The notes below the pieces were generated by a model. It had not been told where the DNA came from and searched no databases. It worked only from the letters and a program-made list of their open reading frames with translations. 64,000 bases of DNA from contig NZ_SLXQ01000002.1 in NCBI RefSeq assembly GCF_004340875.1, forward strand, positions 62,001-126,000, written 5' to 3'. Of this stretch, positions 1 through 7,829 are shown piece after piece. The position numbers were made by a program, and so were the translations under genes. Source of the stretch: Tamaricihabitans halophyticus (GTDB lineage: Bacteria > Actinomycetota > Actinomycetes > Mycobacteriales > Pseudonocardiaceae). Numbering within the stretch: the first letter of the stretch is position 1; every line of letters begins with the position of its first letter.

Positions 1-2363
1 GGGCGCGGCGACTGGCCCTACCGGGACGTGCTGGCATCTGGGCGCTTGCCGGTGTTTCGGTGCTGGTGCTGCTGTTGCTGGTGCCACAGCTGCGGGCAGC
101 CGAAGGCGACCCGCTTCGGGAGTCCGCGGCCGCTGGGCATACCGCCACGCTCGCCGTGGAGTTGAATGAACGACCGCGCCCGATATTCGCTACCGGCTCC
201 GCCGGTGAGCAGGGTGGTGTTCGGTCCGTCGTGGTCAACGCGGAGGTGCAGGCGGCACGGGTGGCCGATGAGCGCGTGCCGACGACCGGCGAGGTGGTGC
301 TCCTCGCGCCGGCGGAAAGTTGGGCCGAGTTGCTGCCGGGGCAGCGGGTTCGGACCACCGCACGACTCGCGCCGGCCAGGGACGGTGAGCTGGCGGTCGC
401 GGCGGCCTACGTGCACGAGCCACCACGGTTGCTCGGCGAGGCGCCGGGGTGGCAGCAGGCGGCCGACGCCATGCGCACGGCACTCAGAGAGGCAAGTGGC
501 GTACTCGACCCCGAGCCGGCCGGGCTGTTGCCGGGGTTGGTCGTCGGCGATATCAGCGCATTGCCACAACGGGTGGTCGAGGAGCATCGGGTGGCTGGGC
601 TCGCGCACCTGACTGCCGTTTCCGGCGCCAACGTGGCGGTCATCTGTGGTGCGGTGCTACTGGCGTTGCGGGCGATCCGGGTCGGTCCGCGTGCCTCAGC
701 GATCATCGCCGCCGCGGTGCTGGTGTGGTTCGTGATCCTGGTCGGGCCCGAGCCGAGCGTGTTGCGCGCGGGGGTCATGGGCGGGGTTGGTCTGCTCGCT
801 CTGGTGCTCGGTAAGGAACGTTCGGCGCTGCCCGCGCTCGCCTTCGCGGTGATCGCGTTGGTGCTCTATGACCCGGCGATGGCCGTGAGCTTCGGCTTCG
901 CGCTGTCCGTGCTGGCAACCGCGGCGCTGGTGCTGCTCGCGCCCGGCTGGGTGGAGAAGATGGCCGCGCGGGGCATCCCTCGGGGGATCGGCGACGCGTT
1001 GGCGATCCCGGCGGCGGCACAGTTGGCCACCGCACCCGTGCTTGCCGGGATGGCCGGACAGATCAGCACGGTGTCGATCATCGCGAATATCCTGGCCGCG
1101 CCGGTGGTTGCCCCGGCGACCGTGCTTGGCGTGCTCGCGGCTGCCGCCGCGCCAGTCTGGCCGTGGCTCGCCGAGCTACTCGTGCGGCTCGCCGGGCCAG
1201 AGGTGAGCTGGGTGATCACGGTGGGGCGTAAGGCCGCCGGGATACCGGGTGCCGCGATCAGCTGGCCGAGCGGTTGGTGGGGTGGGTTGGCGCTGGCCCT
1301 CGTGGTGCTGGTGTTCGTGGTGCTCTGCCGGTTCCGGCGGCTGCGTACCCTGCTGCTCGCCGCGTTGCTGACGCTGGTGCTGATCCTGGTGCCACTGCGG
1401 GACACGCTGAGCGACTGGCCGCCCGCGCGCTGGTCGGTGCTGTCCTGCGACGTTGGTCAGGGTGACGCGTTCCTGCTGGCCACCGAGCAGCACGATCGAG
1501 CGGTGCTGGTGGATACCGGTCCGGATCCCGCGCTGTTGATGAGTTGCCTGCGCGAGGCAGGCGTCACCCGGATTCCGCTGGTGGTGCTGAGCCATCTGCA
1601 TGCCGATCACGTCGGCGGGCTCGTCGCGGCGCTGGAAGCGGATGCGGTTGGCGCCGTAGCGATCGGCCCTGGCCGTACCCCGCGCTGGGCATGGGAGCAG
1701 GTCAGGGACGAGGCGGCGCGTGCGAAGGTGCCGCTGGTCGAGCTCGTCGCGGGGCAGCGGTTGGGCTGGCCGGGATTACGGATGGACGTGCTCGGTCCGG
1801 TGGCGCCGGTGTCGAACGAGGTACACGCCGAGGCGGCGGGCACCGAGATCAACAACACCTCGCTGGTGATTCGGGCGCATACCGCGGCGGGGCGGGTTTT
1901 ACTCACTGGCGATATCGAACTGGCCGCGCAGGCCGATCTGCTCGCCTCGGGCACCGATCTGACCGCCGAGGTGCTCAAGGTTCCGCACCACGGCAGCAGG
2001 TTCACCGCGCCGGAGCTGGTGGACGCGGTCCAACCCGAACTGGCGATGATCGGCGTGGGCGAGGACAACAGCTACGGCCATCCCAGCAAGGAGGTGCTGC
2101 GTGGGCTCGCTGAGCGAGGTGTGCTGGTCACCCGAACCGACCGGGATGGGCACGGCGCGGTAGTGGCCGATGTGGACGGTCCGAGCTTGCTTCGCCGTGG
2201 AGCGCGGCGGGAACGCGGTCGGTATTCGCCGGTTCCCGCCACGGGGCGGCCGCGCTCAGCCGCGCCCGCGCTCAGCCGCGCCCGCGCTCAGCCGCGCCCG
2301 CGCTCCAGTGCTTCGTGCACGGCCGCCGCCGACGGCGGCACGGTCGCGCGTGGGCCTACCTGA
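1..2363 (+). CDS. comEC: ComEC/Rec2 DNA-uptake channel protein, 5'-truncated
   Basis: Inner-membrane channel that passes single-stranded DNA into the cell during transformation. The frame is open from base 3 with no stop, so the true start lies left of the window. Visible parts are an OB-like N-terminal region, the competence transmembrane domain with the signature LTAVSGANVAVI (near base 610), several hydrophobic helices to about base 1400, then a metallo-beta-lactamase domain with the motif SHLHADH (near 1590), LLTGDIE and VPHHGSRF. The last roughly 50 residues, after VVADVDG, are Arg/Ala/Pro-rich and are encoded through a 16-bp tandem repeat and antisense to the end of thrC, so this tail probably reflects a shifted or extended stop rather than a domain. 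Convergent with thrC, overlapping it by 76 bp. Confidence 0.93.
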   Translation, partial: ARRLALPGRAGIWALAGVSVLVLLLLVPQLRAAEGDPLRESAAAGHTATLAVELNERPRPIFATGSAGEQGGVRSVVVNAEVQAARVADERVPTTGEVVLLAPAESWAELLPGQRVRTTARLAPARDGELAVAAAYVHEPPRLLGEAPGWQQAADAMRTALREASGVLDPEPAGLLPGLVVGDISALPQRVVEEHRVAGLAHLTAVSGANVAVICGAVLLALRAIRVGPRASAIIAAAVLVWFVILVGPEPSVLRAGVMGGVGLLALVLGKERSALPALAFAVIALVLYDPAMAVSFGFALSVLATAALVLLAPGWVEKMAARGIPRGIGDALAIPAAAQLATAPVLAGMAGQISTVSIIANILAAPVVAPATVLGVLAAAAAPVWPWLAELLVRLAGPEVSWVITVGRKAAGIPGAAISWPSGWWGGLALALVVLVFVVLCRFRRLRTLLLAALLTLVLILVPLRDTLSDWPPARWSVLSCDVGQGDAFLLATEQHDRAVLVDTGPDPALLMSCLREAGVTRIPLVVLSHLHADHVGGLVAALEADAVGAVAIGPGRTPRWAWEQVRDEAARAKVPLVELVAGQRLGWPGLRMDVLGPVAPVSNEVHAEAAGTEINNTSLVIRAHTAAGRVLLTGDIELAAQADLLASGTDLTAEVLKVPHHGSRFTAPELVDAVQPELAMIGVGEDNSYGHPSKEVLRGLAERGVLVTRTDRDGHGAVVADVDGPSLLRRGARRERGRYSPVPATGRPRSAAPALSRARAQPRPRSSASCTAAADGGTVARGPT
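2251..2306. repeat. 16-bp tandem repeat, 3.5 copies, across convergent comEC/thrC ends
   Basis: Three exact copies of CGCGCTCAGCCGCGCC at 2251, 2267 and 2283 are followed by a partial copy. The unit is not a multiple of 3, so copy-number changes would shift both reading frames. The thrC stop (TCA on the plus strand, 2288-2290) lies inside the third copy. Confidence 0.95.
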
Positions 2364-3562
2364 TCGGCGACCGCGTCCAGGGTCTTCAGCCCGTCGCCGG
2401 TGATCAGCAGCACCGTTTCGGCATCCGGGTCCAGTTTTCCGGTCTCCAGCAGCTTCTTGGCGCAGGCCATGGTGACACCGCCGGCCGTCTCCGCGAAGAC
2501 ACCCTCGGTGCGGGCGAGCAACCGGATGCCCTCAACGACTTCCGCGTCGGTGACGTCCTCGATGGCGCCGCCCGTGCGCCGCACGGTGTCCAGCACGTAC
2601 GGGCCGTCCGCGGGAGCGCCAATGGCAAGCGAGCGCGCGATGGTGTCCGGCTTGACCGGCTGGACCACATCGTGCCCCGAGCGGAAAGCGGCGGAAACCG
2701 GCGAGCATCCGGTGGCCTGGGCGCCGAAGACCCGATAGGGCGTGGGTTCCACGAGTCCCAGCTGTCCGAACTCCTGAAATCCTTTGTCCACTTTGGTCAG
2801 CTGCGAGCCGGAGGCGATCGGGACCACGATCTGCTCGGGCAGTCGCCAGCCGAGCTGTTCGGCGACCTCGAAGCCGAGCGTCTTGGAGCCTTCCGAGTAG
2901 TAGGGGCGGACGTTGACGTTCACGAACGCCCAGTCCTCGTGTTCGGCGGCGAGTTCGGTAGCCAGCCGGTTCACATCGTCGTAGTTGCCGTCCACCGCGA
3001 TCAGCGCGCCGTCGTACACGGCCGTGGTCAGCACCTTGGCGCGTTCCAGCGAGGAAGGGATGAGTACGACCGACTCCCAGCCCGCGCGGGCGGCTGCCGC
3101 CGCCGTGGCATTGGCCAGGTTGCCGGTCGACGGACAGGCGAGCACCTTGAAACCGAACTCGCGGGCCGCCGCGAGTGCTACCGCGACCACCCTGTCCTTG
3201 AACGAATGCGTCGGGTTTCCGGTGTCGTCCTTGATCCAGAGCTTGCGCACACCCAGTTCGGCCGCCAACCGGTCGGCCTTGATCAGCCTGGTACAGCCCG
3301 GTTCGGTGTTGGGGTAGTCCGCCACGTTTGGCGGCACTGGCAGCAGCTGCTTGTATCGCCAGATCGACCGGGGGCCGGCTTCGATGTCCTCTCGGCGAAC
3401 GTTGCCGAAGTCGTACACCACTTCCAGCGGAGAGAAGTCGTCTGGACTGACGAATTCGGGTGCCAGTGGAATCCGCGCTCCGCTTTCCTTCGAGGCGAGG
3501 CCGGCGGCCGGGCCGAGGTTTACGGTGCTTGCGGTGGCTTCGTTGCTGGTCGTTGCGGTCAT
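2288..3562 (-). CDS. thrC: threonine synthase
   Basis: PLP enzyme converting O-phosphohomoserine to threonine, the last step of threonine synthesis, in the cytoplasm. It has 424 residues from the chosen ATG (MTATTSNE). The PLP motif DDTGNPTHSFKDR is clear, with the Schiff-base lysine at about residue 122, and the phosphate-binding Ser/Gly/Asn loop follows (CPSTGNLANATAA). An ATG eight codons upstream (3586) is possible, but GGGAAAGGA upstream of 3562 favours the shorter form. It stands apart from hom/thrB in this window. The last codons and the stop lie in the 16-bp tandem repeat shared with comEC. Confidence 0.95.
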   Translation of the reverse strand: MTATTSNEATASTVNLGPAAGLASKESGARIPLAPEFVSPDDFSPLEVVYDFGNVRREDIEAGPRSIWRYKQLLPVPPNVADYPNTEPGCTRLIKADRLAAELGVRKLWIKDDTGNPTHSFKDRVVAVALAAAREFGFKVLACPSTGNLANATAAAAARAGWESVVLIPSSLERAKVLTTAVYDGALIAVDGNYDDVNRLATELAAEHEDWAFVNVNVRPYYSEGSKTLGFEVAEQLGWRLPEQIVVPIASGSQLTKVDKGFQEFGQLGLVEPTPYRVFGAQATGCSPVSAAFRSGHDVVQPVKPDTIARSLAIGAPADGPYVLDTVRRTGGAIEDVTDAEVVEGIRLLARTEGVFAETAGGVTMACAKKLLETGKLDPDAETVLLITGDGLKTLDAVADQVGPRATVPPSAAAVHEALERGRG

Positions 3563-3799
3563 GCTAATCGCGAGATCCTTTCCCATCTTTCCCGCATGGC
3601 CGGGTCGGAATTGGCACCGTTGTCGCTGGCGATCTCGCGAATCTCGCGTATCACTCGCCTACGCCGGTTGCCGGGGCTTCGTCGGGCCGATCCCTCTGCC
3701 CCTCTGGATGAGCTGTATGCGGTTGTGGCCATCACGCTACGGCATCATCGCCACCAACCGCTAACCGCTATCCCGGTGAGCCATGCGACGATTGACAAC

Positions 3800-4780
3800 G
3801 TGCAGGCGCCCGCGGTAACCGTCGACCCGCTACAGCTCGTCATCGGCGAAGAGGAACTGCTGGTAGAGCGTGCGGTGCGAGCCGCTCTGGATGCCGCCCG
3901 ACTGGCCGATCCGACCGCCGAACTCAGCAGGTCGCCGGTGGCTGATGTCACACCGGCTGAGTTCGCCGAGCTGGTCAGTCCTTCGCTGTTCAGTGAGGGC
4001 CGGGTGATCGTGCTCGAAGCCGCACAGGACGCCAGTCAGGAGATCGCGGACGCGGTGCTGTCCTACTGCGCGAGTCCCGCGGACGGCATCGTGCTGGTGG
4101 TGTTGCACTCCGGTGGTGGGCGCAGCAAGGCCGGCAAGGGCCTGCCGAACGCGTTGCGCAAAGCGGGGGCGGTGGTGACCGAATGCCCCAAGATCACCAA
4201 GCCGGCGGATCGTGAAGCGTTCGTCCGCAACGAGGTGCGCAGGGTTGGCGGCAAGATCGACGCGGCCGGAGTCTCCGGATTGATCGAGGCGATCGGCAAC
4301 GACCTTCGGGAGTTGTCCTCGGCAGCGACGCAGCTGGTCGCCGACTCCGGAGGAGTGGTCGACGAGCGGGCGGTGCGCCGCTATCACCGGGGGCGTGCCG
4401 AGGTCACCGGGTTCGCGGTGGCCGAGAAAGCCGTCACCGGGGACCGTGCGGCAGCGCTGGAAGCCGCCCGCTGGGCGGCCCAGCTCGGGGTGCCGCATGT
4501 GCTGGTGGCCGACGCTCTCGCGGACGCGGTGCGCACGATCGCGCGAGTGACGGCGTATCCGCGCAGTGATCCCGGCAGGCTGGCCAGCCAACTGGGTATG
4601 CCGCCGTGGAAGGTGCGCAAGGCACAGGGGCAGGCACGTGGTTGGTCCCCCGCCGGTCTGGCGGTGGCGATGCAGGTGGCTGCCGACGTCAACGCCGATG
4701 TGAAGGGCGCGGCGGCGGATGCCAATTACGCGCTCGAACGCGCGGTGCTGCGCATCGTCGATGCGCGCGCCCTGCGCTAG
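3800..4780 (+). CDS. holA: DNA polymerase III subunit delta
   Basis: Clamp-loader delta subunit, which opens the beta sliding clamp. It has 326 residues, the usual actinobacterial length, from a GTG start (VQAPAVTVDPLQLVIGEEELL). An N-terminal AAA-like domain carries the family-typical GEEELLVERAV segment, and a C-terminal collar domain contains LGMPPWKVRKAQGQAR, the conserved HolA C-terminal motif. The same frame stays open far upstream, but that part is antisense to thrC and is not coding. An in-frame GTG at 3776 is an alternative start. Divergent from thrC, with rpsT convergent downstream. Confidence 0.92.
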   Translation: MQAPAVTVDPLQLVIGEEELLVERAVRAALDAARLADPTAELSRSPVADVTPAEFAELVSPSLFSEGRVIVLEAAQDASQEIADAVLSYCASPADGIVLVVLHSGGGRSKAGKGLPNALRKAGAVVTECPKITKPADREAFVRNEVRRVGGKIDAAGVSGLIEAIGNDLRELSSAATQLVADSGGVVDERAVRRYHRGRAEVTGFAVAEKAVTGDRAAALEAARWAAQLGVPHVLVADALADAVRTIARVTAYPRSDPGRLASQLGMPPWKVRKAQGQARGWSPAGLAVAMQVAADVNADVKGAAADANYALERAVLRIVDARALR

Positions 4781-4824
4781 TTCGACCCCAACCGCCCTAG
4801 GCACACAAGAACCCCTGGCATAGG

Positions 4825-4860
4825 AAAACCGCCGGGGAGCGGTGGCTCACCCGACGGTTC
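4825..4860 (-). terminator. intrinsic terminator of rpsT
   Basis: Read on the minus strand just after rpsT: stem ACCGC, loop TCCCCG, stem GCGGT followed by TTTTCC. The stem is short but the T-tract is a good fit for rho-independent termination. Confidence 0.55.
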
Positions 4861-4888
4861 GCGTGCTTTGTCAGCGGCGCGACAGACC

Positions 4889-5149
4889 TCAGATCTTGTT
4901 TGCGCGCTGGGCCATCGCCGCCTTGCGGTTCGCGGCCTGGTTCTTGTGGATGACGCCCTTGCTGGCGGCCTTGTCCAGTTTGCGGGAGGCCTCCCGCAGG
5001 AGCTCGGTGGCCTTTTCCTGCTCGCCGGCGTCAGCTGCCTCGCGGAACTTACGTACCGCGGTCTTCACCGAGGACTTCACGGCCTTGTTCCGCTGCCGCG
5101 CCTTCTCGTTGGTCTTGATGCGCTTCATCTGCGACTTGATATTCGCCAT
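4889..5149 (-). CDS. rpsT: 30S ribosomal protein S20
   Basis: Primary 16S rRNA-binding protein of the small subunit. It has 86 residues from ATG ([18 protein letters not shown]), rich in Lys/Arg/Ala and fully helical, as in the family. A strong AGAGGAG ribosome-binding site sits 7 nt before the start, which rules out the longer in-frame start at 5212. Convergent with holA, the classic actinobacterial arrangement. The upstream region carries dispersed repeat locus A. Confidence 0.97.
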   Translation of the reverse strand: MANIKSQMKRIKTNEKARQRNKAVKSSVKTAVRKFREAADAGEQEKATELLREASRKLDKAASKGVIHKNQAANRKAAMAQRANKI

Positions 5150-5324
5150 GCGACTACTCCTCTTTGGCTCCATGGAGCCCTCGTTGAATGTGTTGCCGCG
5201 ATCACGTGGCACCGCCAGCGAGACAACTACGCTCGGCGGGCTTCCTCCCTTGCGGAATGCCGCACGGCAACAGCTAACAGGTTAACAGTGCAGGTCGGCG
5301 ATGGTTCTGCCGGGGCGACCACGA

Positions 5325-5377
5325 TCAGCGCTAACCTTAAAGAACGCGGACACGCACAGTCACCGCAAGGTCGCTGA
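5325..5377 (+). repeat. dispersed alpha-beta repeat, locus A
   Basis: The alpha core GCTAACCTTAAAGAAC is at 5330-5345, followed by GCGGACAC. A degenerate beta left half (GTCACCGC then AAGG) follows, with its core beginning at 5367, 37 nt after the alpha core start. The stop codon of the GNAT gene (TCA at 5360-5362 on this strand) lies in the beta arm. Confidence 0.8.
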
Positions 5378-5917
5378 AGGGGTCGCCGTGAGGTCGCGGA
5401 CGAACCGCACGCGGTGTTCGCCTGGTCCGTCGTAGTCGAGTGCGGTCGGCGAGCCCTCCACGGTGTGCTCGCTTGGCTCGATGGTGAAGCCCATCCGCTG
5501 ATGGAAGGCGATGGATCCGTGGTTGCCAGGCGAGGTGATGGCGCGCACCGTATGCCGTCCGTTGGCCGTGGCGGTCTGGAAGAACCACTCGTACGCCTGT
5601 TTGGCTAGACCGCTGCCGCGCGCCCACGGTGCTACGCCGACGAAGTGGATGTAGGCCTCGTCCGTCACCCGCTGCGAGAAGAAACCGACCAGAAAACCAG
5701 CCAGCTCGCCGTCTTCGCCCTCGATCACCAGGCTGGTGTCGCCGAAGTGTTCGCAGAACAGTCGCGGAACCAGCCGGGAGAGCTCCCGAGCCGCCGTCTC
5801 GTCCCGGGAGTCCGCCCACCACGTCTGGATTGCTCGCAGGATCGCGGGATGGTCGGTTGGCAGGCACGATCGGGTGGTGAACCGGTCCATCGGGCCGGCT
5901 TGGTGTTCGCTGGTCAT
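5360..5917 (-). CDS. GNAT-family N-acetyltransferase
   Basis: Predicted acetyl-CoA-dependent acetyltransferase of unknown acceptor. It has 185 residues from MTSEHQAG; an ATG at 5929 (MIIAM) and one at 5890 (MDRFTTR) are alternatives and none has a clear ribosome-binding site. The acetyl-CoA loop VAPWARGSGLAKQAYEW is visible mid-protein, and the late beta-strand/helix GSIAFHQRMGF fits the C-terminal part of the fold. The final residues SATLR and the stop codon are contributed by dispersed repeat locus A, so the original C-terminus may have been different. Monocistronic, downstream of the small membrane gene at 5977-6261. Confidence 0.82.
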   Translation of the reverse strand: MTSEHQAGPMDRFTTRSCLPTDHPAILRAIQTWWADSRDETAARELSRLVPRLFCEHFGDTSLVIEGEDGELAGFLVGFFSQRVTDEAYIHFVGVAPWARGSGLAKQAYEWFFQTATANGRHTVRAITSPGNHGSIAFHQRMGFTIEPSEHTVEGSPTALDYDGPGEHRVRFVRDLTATPSATLR

Positions 5918-5976
5918 CGCGATGATCATAGTCGGGTCAGCATGCCAGCGCGGTCGGTGCGGCCGGGTGGCAGCGA

Positions 5977-6261
5977 TCAGACGAAGATCCCGCCGCCGGA
6001 GTCCGGTGGGATGTCCTTGCCGATGATCCGGTAGATGCGGTTCCGGGCCAGGGATCCGAACAGGATGGTCAGTCCAAGTGCCAAGGCCATCGGAAAGCCG
6101 AGGCGGCCGAACGCCGATTCGCGCACCGCGAGGACGACGAAGACGACGGTGAACACCCCGAGGGTCAACGTGATCAGGCCGAAGACGACGAGCAAGACCC
6201 ATTGCCCCACGGCAGCTTTGCCGTGGACCCGCGGGGGATCGGGCTGCGCGTGACGGGCCAT
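5977..6261 (-). CDS. small two-helix membrane protein
   Basis: Unrecognised 94-residue protein. A polar N-terminus (MARHAQPDPPRV) is followed by two hydrophobic segments, at about residues 20-46 (QWVLLVVFGLITLTLGVF region) and 55-70 (PMALALGLTILFG), and a short basic then acidic tail. This is consistent with a hairpin membrane protein. It lies on the same strand as, and between, the GNAT gene and copZ, but is separated from copZ by repeat locus B. No function can be assigned. Confidence 0.65.
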   Translation of the reverse strand: MARHAQPDPPRVHGKAAVGQWVLLVVFGLITLTLGVFTVVFVVLAVRESAFGRLGFPMALALGLTILFGSLARNRIYRIIGKDIPPDSGGGIFV

Positions 6262-6306
6262 GGAATCGATGGTATACGCGCTCAGTTCGGCTGGTGGTGT
6301 CCGCCG

Positions 6307-6370
6307 AACCGCATTCTTGAGGAATCTTGCGGTGACTGTGTGTGACCGCGTTCTTCAGGGTTAGCGCGGT
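6307..6370 (-). repeat. dispersed alpha-beta repeat, locus B
   Basis: On the minus strand the alpha element is core 6350-6365 with arms ACCGC/GCGGT, and the beta element is core 6313-6328 with the same arms. Core-to-core spacing is exactly 37 nt. The copZ stop codon (TTA at 6361-6363 on the plus strand) is inside the alpha core. Confidence 0.88.
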
Positions 6371-6576
6371 TCGCCGGCGAGCTCGTAGCCAGCTTCCTCG
6401 ACCGCGGCGTGTATGTCCGCGATATCGAGCTCCGCCTCGCTGGTCACCGTGACCGTGCCGGCCTCGACGTCTACCGACACGGCGGTGACACCGGTGACCC
6501 GTTCGATCTCCTCGGTGACGGAGTCCGCGCAGTGCCCGCAGGCCATTCCGCTGACGCTGTAGGTACCTTCGGTCAT
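6361..6576 (-). CDS. copZ: CopZ-like heavy-metal-associated (HMA) protein
   Basis: 71-residue cytosolic metallochaperone-type protein, probably binding Cu(I) or another soft metal. The metal motif is SGMACGHC, with cysteines at about residues 13 and 16, followed by the expected beta-alpha-beta-beta-alpha-beta ferredoxin-like pattern. Its ATG overlaps the TGA of the upstream SnoaL-like gene (ATGA), so the two are translationally coupled. No copper ATPase or CsoR gene is nearby, which is unusual because such chaperones are normally next to copA. The stop is supplied by repeat locus B. Confidence 0.88.
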   Translation of the reverse strand: MTEGTYSVSGMACGHCADSVTEEIERVTGVTAVSVDVEAGTVTVTSEAELDIADIHAAVEEAGYELAGEPR

Positions 6577-7007
6577 GCTGACACACCTTGCCCCTCGACC
6601 AGCTGTTGCTTCGCCGGATCGGCCTTCGAATCCGTGCGCGTGAGCATATGCGCCTGGTTCAGCCGTCCGTCCGAAGTGAACTTTCCGAAGAAGTAGACCT
6701 CGATGGCGAGATCTTTCTTCCGGTTCTGGACGTACATGGTGTACCGGGCAGCGATCTGGTCCCCGTGTGCCACCGCTTCATGTACCTCCATCCGGCCGGT
6801 GGGCCGGTTCTTGCGCACCGGACGGGTGTGTGCGATGAGCTTGTCCCGATCCATCCGGCGCCCATCGGCGACCTGGACGATGTCCGGGGTGTGATAGCGG
6901 TCCACGACCAGCGCGGCGTCCTCATCGCTGCGCAGTAGCTCGTCGGTGAACGAAGTGAAGAAGTCGGTGATGAACTGCTTCGGGTCAGCCCCGTTGAAGG
7001 TGCTCAT
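6573..7007 (-). CDS. SnoaL-like / nuclear-transport-factor-2 fold protein
   Basis: 144-residue cytosolic protein of the NTF2-like superfamily, a cone-shaped alpha+beta barrel used by cyclases, isomerases and binding proteins. The start ATG (MSTFNGADPKQF) has an AGGAGG site. The helix-rich N-terminus (FITDFFTSFTDELL), the HTRPVRKNRP segment and the strand-rich C-terminal half fit the fold, but no catalytic Asp/His pair can be assigned with confidence. It overlaps copZ by ATGA and is divergent from the TetR regulator, which probably controls it through the repeats at 7042-7093. Confidence 0.72.
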   Translation of the reverse strand: MSTFNGADPKQFITDFFTSFTDELLRSDEDAALVVDRYHTPDIVQVADGRRMDRDKLIAHTRPVRKNRPTGRMEVHEAVAHGDQIAARYTMYVQNRKKDLAIEVYFFGKFTSDGRLNQAHMLTRTDSKADPAKQQLVEGQGVSA

Positions 7008-7041
7008 GGTCCTCCTGCCGTGCCGAGATCGCCCTACGATC

Positions 7042-7093
7042 TTTGACAACATGTAAGATATCCATATCTGACTAATTTTGACAAGGTGTAAGA
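7042..7093. promoter_or_regulatory. paired operator-like direct repeats between SnoaL/copZ and tetR
   Basis: TTTGACAACATGTAAGA (7042-7058) and TTTGACAAGGTGTAAGA (7077-7093) differ at two bases and are 35 bp apart. Each contains the imperfect inverted half-sites TGACA-N3-TGTAA. They occupy the divergent gap and the second ends one base before the tetR start codon, the expected place for an autoregulatory TetR operator. Confidence 0.7.
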
Positions 7094-7094
7094 G

Positions 7095-7688
7095 ATGACT
7101 GGCCCTCAAGATCGGAATCGCCGCGCCGATGCCCAACGCAGTAGGACGTCGATCCTGGAAGCGGCGGTCCACGTGCTCAACGCCGATCCCGAGGCCAGTG
7201 TTGGAGCCATCGCCACGGCCGCGGCGGTAACCAGGCAGACGGTCTACGCGCACTTCCCCTCCCGGGAGCGGCTACTGGTCGCGGTGCTCGACCACCTCAC
7301 CGAGGAAACCGTTGCCGCGATGGACGCCGCCGACCTCGACACCGGGCCGGCCGTGGACGCGCTGCTGCGACTACTCGAAGCGGGCAGTCGGACGGCCGGG
7401 CGATATCCGGTCCTGTTCCAGAAGCTCGGTTCACTACCCGTGCACCCGCACGCCGATCAGCGGCGACACGTACCGATCGGCGACCGGCTGAAGCGGATAA
7501 TCCAGCGCGGCCAGCAGGCTGGCGAATTCGACGACCAGCTGTCACTCGACTGGCTGGTTGCCGTCACCATCAAACTCGGTCACGCCGCCAGCGAGGAGGC
7601 CGAAGCCGGCCGATTGTCCAGTGTCGAGGCAACCGAAGCGCTCCACGTCAGCCTGCTCCGCGTGTTCGGTGCGGCTGCCCCGCGCTAG
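7095..7688 (+). CDS. TetR/AcrR-family transcriptional regulator
   Basis: 197-residue repressor. The N-terminal helix-turn-helix is recognisable (IATAAAVTRQTVYAHFPSRE, residues about 38-60), followed by the helical ligand-binding domain. Divergent from the SnoaL-copZ pair, with direct repeats in between that are likely its operators. The ribosome-binding site is weak because the second repeat abuts the ATG, suggesting a short leader or leaderless mRNA. The ligand cannot be told from the sequence. Confidence 0.88.
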   Translation: MTGPQDRNRRADAQRSRTSILEAAVHVLNADPEASVGAIATAAAVTRQTVYAHFPSRERLLVAVLDHLTEETVAAMDAADLDTGPAVDALLRLLEAGSRTAGRYPVLFQKLGSLPVHPHADQRRHVPIGDRLKRIIQRGQQAGEFDDQLSLDWLVAVTIKLGHAASEEAEAGRLSSVEATEALHVSLLRVFGAAAPR

Positions 7689-7829
7689 CTATCCACAGTA
7701 GATAGACCAGCTTCGCAACGTCAGATCGACAACTGGTCGTGAACTGATATGTCAGAACCCCTTCCGTTGTGGAGCCGTGTCGAGTAGAGATATGCGCGTA
7801 ACCGCATCGATGGGGTGAAGGGAGCTCTC

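Noticed and set aside
2315-3799. An open frame continuing upstream of holA for about 1.5 kb
   Set aside because: It is antisense to thrC, has no homology, and HolA is full length from GTG 3800.
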